From Clostridia bacterium (GTDB taxonomy: Bacteria; Bacillota; Clostridia; Christensenellales; Aristaeellaceae): DNA of 5,809 nt. The position numbers were made by a program, and so were the translations under genes. The stretch is from positions 1 to 5,809 of the forward strand of contig JAFZLE010000040.1 in NCBI GenBank assembly GCA_017551645.1, given 5' to 3'. The notes beneath the pieces are model-generated. The model ran no database searches. It saw only the letters and a program-made list of their open reading frames with translations, and had not been told where the DNA came from. Positions 5,675-5,809 of the stretch are shown here, one piece after another (positions within the stretch are counted from its first letter, which is position 1; each line of letters begins with the position of its first letter).

Positions 5675-5755
5675 TCGCGGCTCTGGAAGTCCACTGGACT
5701 TCCATTCACTACCGCTCACGGCTCTGAAGTCCACCGGACATCAATTCACTACCGC
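5675..5755. repeat. Tandem 41/40-bp repeat with an internal palindrome in each unit
   Basis: Unit 1 (5675-5715) and unit 2 (5716-5755) share TC-R-CGGCTCTG, AAGTCCAC-Y-GGAC and ATTCACTACCGC, with one indel and a few substitutions. Each contains a hairpin: TGGAAGTCC/GGACTTCCA (5684-5704, perfect 9 bp, loop ACT) and TGAAGTCC/GGACATCA (5725-5743, one mismatch, loop ACC). TCGCG after unit 2 may begin a degenerate third copy. No reading frame of note crosses it. It resembles dispersed intergenic repeats; the family is not identified. Confidence 0.75.
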
Positions 5756-5762
5756 TCGCGCA

Positions 5763-5801
5763 CTCGCAATGACGAAGGAAAAATCCGTCTCCCCTTCGTC
5801 A
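5763..5801. repeat. CTCGCAATGACG repeat core and 9-bp inverted repeat at the window end
   Basis: CTCGCAATGACG (5763-5774) is the reverse complement of CGTCATTGCGAG, a core I recall from dispersed intergenic repeats in many unrelated bacteria. It runs into an inverted repeat, TGACGAAGG (5770-5778) with CCTTCGTCA (5793-5801), spacer 14 nt. It is directly next to the tandem repeat and probably part of the same composite element, which may continue past the window. Confidence 0.55.
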
Positions 5802-5809
5802 CCCTCGTC

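Noticed and set aside
5675..5755. CRISPR array
   Set aside because: The two units abut directly with no unique spacer, and only two copies exist, so this is a tandem duplication.

Overview
The window looks like chromosomal DNA of a GC-rich, Gram-positive, low-oxygen Firmicute of the Clostridia class, probably a gut or rumen commensal. Three things support this: strong AGGAGG-type ribosome binding sites, a LplA/LplB/YtcP-type carbohydrate ABC transporter without its own ATPase, and a GntR-LacI hybrid regulator. The taxonomic placement is inference; there is no rRNA or other phylogenetic marker.

Layout. Bases 1-739 (minus) hold the N-terminal 246 codons of a cytoplasmic SGNH/GDSL esterase with a CE2-like architecture; its 3' end lies outside the window. 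Bases 740-837 hold its ribosome binding site and a good extended -10 promoter. Bases 838-1887 (minus) encode a transcription factor with a GntR winged helix fused to a LacI-type sugar-sensing domain. Bases 1888-2101 are an AT-rich divergent control region with opposing promoters, a candidate operator, a 14-bp direct repeat and a leader hairpin. Bases 2102-3679 (plus) encode the extracellular solute-binding protein. Bases 3680-3757 carry a GC-rich stem-loop. Bases 3758-4669 and 4663-5583 encode the two permeases, whose genes overlap by 7 nt. Bases 5584-5809 have no gene; they hold a 13-bp perfect terminator-like hairpin followed by a cluster of short inverted repeats that includes a 40/41-bp tandem duplication.

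How the parts work together. The binding protein captures an oligosaccharide outside the cell and delivers it to the permease heterodimer. A shared MsmX-type ATPase encoded elsewhere would power import. The regulator probably senses the sugar and controls the divergent transporter operon, itself and possibly the esterase, because similarly spaced inverted repeats (GTTWW-N10-WWAAC) occur at the regulator and esterase promoters. The esterase has no signal peptide, so a reasonable model is intracellular removal of acetyl (or other acyl) groups from the imported glycan. The substrate cannot be read from the sequence.

Overall this is a recognisable carbohydrate-uptake locus and not a clearly new system. 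The points most worth a second look are the candidate shared operator, the signals for strong binding-protein expression relative to the permeases (intergenic stem-loop plus exclusive ATC isoleucine codons), and the 3' repeat cluster.
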